Below, in pieces: positions 63,701 to 64,000 of a stretch of 64,000 nucleotides of DNA. The notes under the pieces are model-generated. The model saw only the letters and a list, made by a program, of their open reading frames with translations. It had not been told where the DNA came from and did not search any database. The stretch comes from Asterias amurensis. Its lineage: Eukaryota; Echinodermata; Asteroidea; Forcipulatida; Asteriidae. The position numbers and the translations under genes were made by a program. Location of the stretch: NCBI RefSeq assembly GCF_032118995.1, contig NC_092657.1, positions 1,795,891-1,859,890 on the forward strand. The letters run 5' to 3'. The stretch's first letter is position 1. The number at the start of each line of letters is the position of its first letter.

Positions 63701-63834
63701 TGGATGTCTCTGGGTTAGATTGGTCTTACCTTGAGTTGCTCCAAGTAAGCGTTAACATCCTTAACAAAGATCCTAATGGTCTTCTCTAGATTTCTAAATC
63801 GTCTCTCCACCTGATCAAAGTCTCCGTCAACCGT
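54544..63834 (-). CDS. RhoGEF of the DNMBP/ARHGEF37/38 type: BAR and two SH3 domains (5' part outside window)
   Basis: Family members combine a DH domain, a BAR domain and C-terminal SH3 domains to couple Rho-GTPase activation to curved membranes and dynamin or actin regulators. Ten exons, all joining in frame, give the C-terminal 469 residues: 63834-63730, 62336-62205, 61293-61147, 59886-59794, 58043-57978, 57266-57084, 56590-56411, 55647-55446, 55235-55114, 54723-54544. Seen: BAR helices from TVDGDFDQVERRFRNLEKTI through LIMFQGPHKLIAKRYHKLLD and NYEAMNVQLKDELP; a Pro-rich linker PVPPPSLP; SH3-1 (about 325-381, ending WYIDNGASQGFVPSSIL); an acidic linker PDDDEDEW; SH3-2 (412-466, WWLVDKNGQRGYVPSIYL). 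The DH domain would lie right of the window. Exons 59794-59886 and 57978-58043 add about 53 residues inside the BAR region not expected in vertebrate relatives. Three exon borders are tandemly triplicated. Confidence 0.85.
54893..55113 (-). repeat. donor-site triplication, RhoGEF penultimate intron
   Basis: The last bases of the exon plus the donor (AACAAGCTCAG|GTAAAGATC) and about 60 bp of intron with a (CAA)n run recur with exon-end equivalents at 55114 (used), 55040 and 54960, i.e. spacings of 74 and 80 bp. The spacing difference lies in the (CAA)n run. Confidence 0.9.
55114..55235 (-). CDS. RhoGEF exon (end of SH3-1, acidic linker)
   Basis: SQGFVPSSILKTENDAAAPA to QMQQQAQ; acceptor TTTTTCTCCAG, donor CAG|GTAAAG. 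Confidence 0.9.
55446..55647 (-). CDS. RhoGEF exon (SH3-1)
   Basis: KPQPASQSDKQKISVNSRYP, VFLVSTDFKAQQPMDISVKK, to WYIDN; acceptor CTTTTCACAG, donor GGA G|GTAAGT-like (phase 1). Confidence 0.9.
55866..56033. repeat. foldback element family E, copy 6
   Basis: GTCGATTTTACAAAACTCTT mirrored by CTCTTTGTGAAATCGACCCC; internal CCAACCCTGCACTGTAGCAT as in the 52703 copy. Confidence 0.82.
56034..56410. other. RhoGEF intron
   Basis: Plus-strand open frames here carry no domain signal; CTTGCTCAAGGGCACAAG at 56098 resembles a SINE body fragment. Confidence 0.4.
56411..56590 (-). CDS. RhoGEF exon (BAR end, Pro-rich linker)
   Basis: 60 codons LSIVKTNSTVDIMKTFEISM, KFPFVPKSLDKKGDRRSV, PVPPPSLP; acceptor CTCTGCAG, donor CCA|GTAAGT. 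Confidence 0.88.
56591..56890 (-). repeat. acceptor-site triplication upstream of the exon at 56411
   Basis: The acceptor and about 62 bp of the following exon recur at exactly 145-bp steps: exon-start equivalents 56590 (used), 56735 and 56880. The upstream copies read LSI..TNSTVD..KTFEISMIQS then a stop, so they lack the rest of the exon and any donor. Confidence 0.92.
57084..57266 (-). CDS. RhoGEF exon (BAR)
   Basis: 61 codons LKDDKDVAKKNYEAMNVQLK to STLKKLYPLLE; acceptor CCTCATCCAG, donor GAG|GTGAAT. Confidence 0.9.
57344..57728. mobile_element. TTAA-type MITE family A, full copy
   Basis: Ends TTAAAGGCAGTGGACACTAT and ATAGTGTCCACTGTCTTTAA; intact interior hairpin GAGACCTCAAG...CTCGAGGTCTCG. 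In a RhoGEF intron. Confidence 0.88.
57978..58043 (-). CDS. RhoGEF exon (22 codons)
   Basis: HFHLRKPSTIQALNSFTKRV-CE; acceptor GGAACCGCAG, donor GAG|GTAATC, phase 0 at both ends, so it could be skipped in frame. Confidence 0.75.
58098..58346. mobile_element. MITE family C, copy
   Basis: GGGGCCAATTTCATAGAGCT and AGCTCTATGAAATTGGGCCC ends, GCTTAAGC motifs inside. Confidence 0.87.
58905..59182. mobile_element. MITE family M
   Basis: Ends TGGTTTGCGGTAACACCATG and CATGATGTTACCGCAAACCA. Interior includes ACAGTTCTTTTCAGAACTGAG; related pieces at 25170-25240 and 54790-54840. Confidence 0.75.
59335..59400 (+). mobile_element. retroposon 3' tail remnant
   Basis: GCGCCTTGAGTACCTTG, GTGCGCTATATAAGAC, TTAATAATATT; counterpart at 14437 (minus). 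Confidence 0.5.
59794..59886 (-). CDS. RhoGEF exon (31 codons, possible cassette)
   Basis: NKSKEKELDDSDDDMPMGGT then HKRLKEKHRKE, phase 0 at both ends. Acceptor GCCGCTCAG is weak in pyrimidines. The donor GAG|GTTCGA falls inside a tRNA-like B-box sequence (GGTTCGAACC), so a SINE fragment may supply it. Coding composition is convincing; its inclusion in mRNA is inferred. Confidence 0.55.
59942..60323. mobile_element. TTAA-type MITE family A, full copy
   Basis: Ends TTAAAGGCAGTGGACACTAT and an altered right end CAAGTGTACAGTGTCTTTAA. Confidence 0.85.
60693..60795 (+). mobile_element. tRNA-derived SINE head, type 2
   Basis: GTCATGTCCGAGCGGTTAAG and GTGTGGGTTCGAAACCCGGT are well-preserved A and B boxes; the ends do not pair as an acceptor stem. 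Followed by a GC-rich segment to about 61020 with two GGCTCACCCG motifs. Confidence 0.75.
61147..61293 (-). CDS. RhoGEF exon (BAR)
   Basis: QRVISPLNGLLIMFQGPHKL to KDKDRMKQ. Tandem acceptor TACAGCAG: starting at 61293 adds one Gln relative to 61290. Donor CAG|GTGAGT. Confidence 0.9.
61595..61752. mobile_element. MITE family K
   Basis: TATAGACCAATCCGA and TCGGATTGGTCTATA ends, 158 bp; a diverged inverted relative lies near 44440-44545 in an RPL32 intron. Confidence 0.75.
62068..62204 (-). repeat. donor-site triplication, RhoGEF BAR exon
   Basis: A 59-bp unit holding the last 40 or so exon bases plus the donor recurs exactly: exon-end equivalents at 62205 (used), 62146 and 62087, with donors GTGAGT, GTGAGT and GTAAGT. 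Reading through from the used exon meets a stop, so the extra donors would not extend the protein. Confidence 0.93.
62205..62336 (-). CDS. RhoGEF exon (BAR)
   Basis: 44 codons DATSSEAAVGSDISDYYASQ to RHLANKLYKDY; acceptor ATTTCCCCAG, donor TAT|GTGAGT. Confidence 0.9.
62562..62810. mobile_element. MITE family D, copy 2
   Basis: GGCCCAAGTTCATGGCTCTG...CTTACTGTAAGC mirrored by GGTGTAAGCAGAGCAATGAA; directly abuts a family-C element. Confidence 0.8.
62811..63051. mobile_element. MITE family C, subfamily 2
   Basis: GGGCCCAATTTCATAGAGCT and AGCTCTATGAAATTGGGCCC, GCTAAGCAC inside; near-perfect ends suggest a young copy. Confidence 0.88.
63052..63605 (+). repeat. duplicated tRNA-like plus purine-rich unit with MITE-D fragment
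   Basis: A block of about 185 bp (TGACTCAGTGGTTTCTTCAC...GGTTCGAATCCC...AAGAAGAGGAAAAGAGAAAA) occurs at 63054-63237 and again at 63413-63603. Between them lies the right half of a family-D MITE (about 63265-63412). Confidence 0.85.
63730..63834 (-). CDS. RhoGEF exon (start of BAR), 5'-most in window
   Basis: 35 codons TVDGDFDQVERRFRNLEKTI to NAYLEQLK; acceptor TGTCTTCTAG, donor AAG|GTAAGA. Earlier exons are off the right edge. Confidence 0.88.
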
Positions 63835-64000
63835 CTAGAAGACATTGGAAAGGATGGTATAAGTTTAGTCGCTAAAATTAATGGCAATAAATACTTGTGG
63901 TTAGAAGAAGCCTACAGCAACTTCGAAGTTATGTGGTTATGAAAAAAAGATACAAGTTATCATCTTCAACCATTTTAATTTGAGAAGCGATTGAGTATTC

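Overview
The window reads as nuclear DNA of an invertebrate deuterostome, most likely an echinoderm. Its host genes have many short GT-AG exons, and the predicted proteins sit close to, but clearly apart from, their vertebrate counterparts. The intergenic DNA is AT-rich and packed with short inverted-repeat (MITE-like) elements, tRNA-derived SINEs and satellites. The phylum is inferred; I could not search a database. I see no prokaryotic gene organisation, no reverse transcriptase, integrase, capsid or transposase reading frame, and no retroviral, LTR or Polinton remains.

Layout. (1) 174-5802, minus strand: six consecutive exons of L-gulonolactone oxidase (GULO), the last enzyme of vitamin C synthesis; its C-terminal exons lie off the left edge. 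(2) 5.8-35.4 kb: a gene-poor, repeat-rich interval. It holds an 81-bp palindrome with a 7-bp target duplication, a 7-kb segmental array (10.5-17.9 kb) whose unit carries an exon-like block flanked by AG and GT, two satellites with higher-order periodicity (19.6-21.9 and 27.06-28.97 kb), a large inverted duplication (22.3-26.0 kb) enclosing hairpin-forming tandem repeats, and several orphan exon-like segments on both strands. (3) 35480-40955, plus strand: complete 11-exon PSMC3 (26S proteasome ATPase Rpt5). (4) 43427-47856, minus strand: RPL32, converging on PSMC3, with a probable 5'TOP leader exon and one box C/D snoRNA copy in each of its three introns. (5) 47.9-54.5 kb: MITEs and two short-period satellites. 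(6) 54544-63834, minus strand: the 3' ten exons of a RhoGEF of the DNMBP/ARHGEF37/ARHGEF38 type (BAR domain, then two SH3 domains); the DH part lies off the right edge.

The four genes have unrelated roles: ascorbate synthesis, proteasomal degradation, translation, and membrane/Rho signalling. RPL32 doubles as a snoRNA host, linking ribosomal protein and rRNA-modification production.

The most unusual signals are: the RhoGEF gene carries three independent tandem triplications, each centred on an exon-intron boundary (periods 59, about 77 and 145 bp); RPL32 carries three snoRNA paralogues, one of them inside a MITE-bounded interval; and the 10.9-17.3 kb array repeats an exon-like or snoRNA-like block six times.
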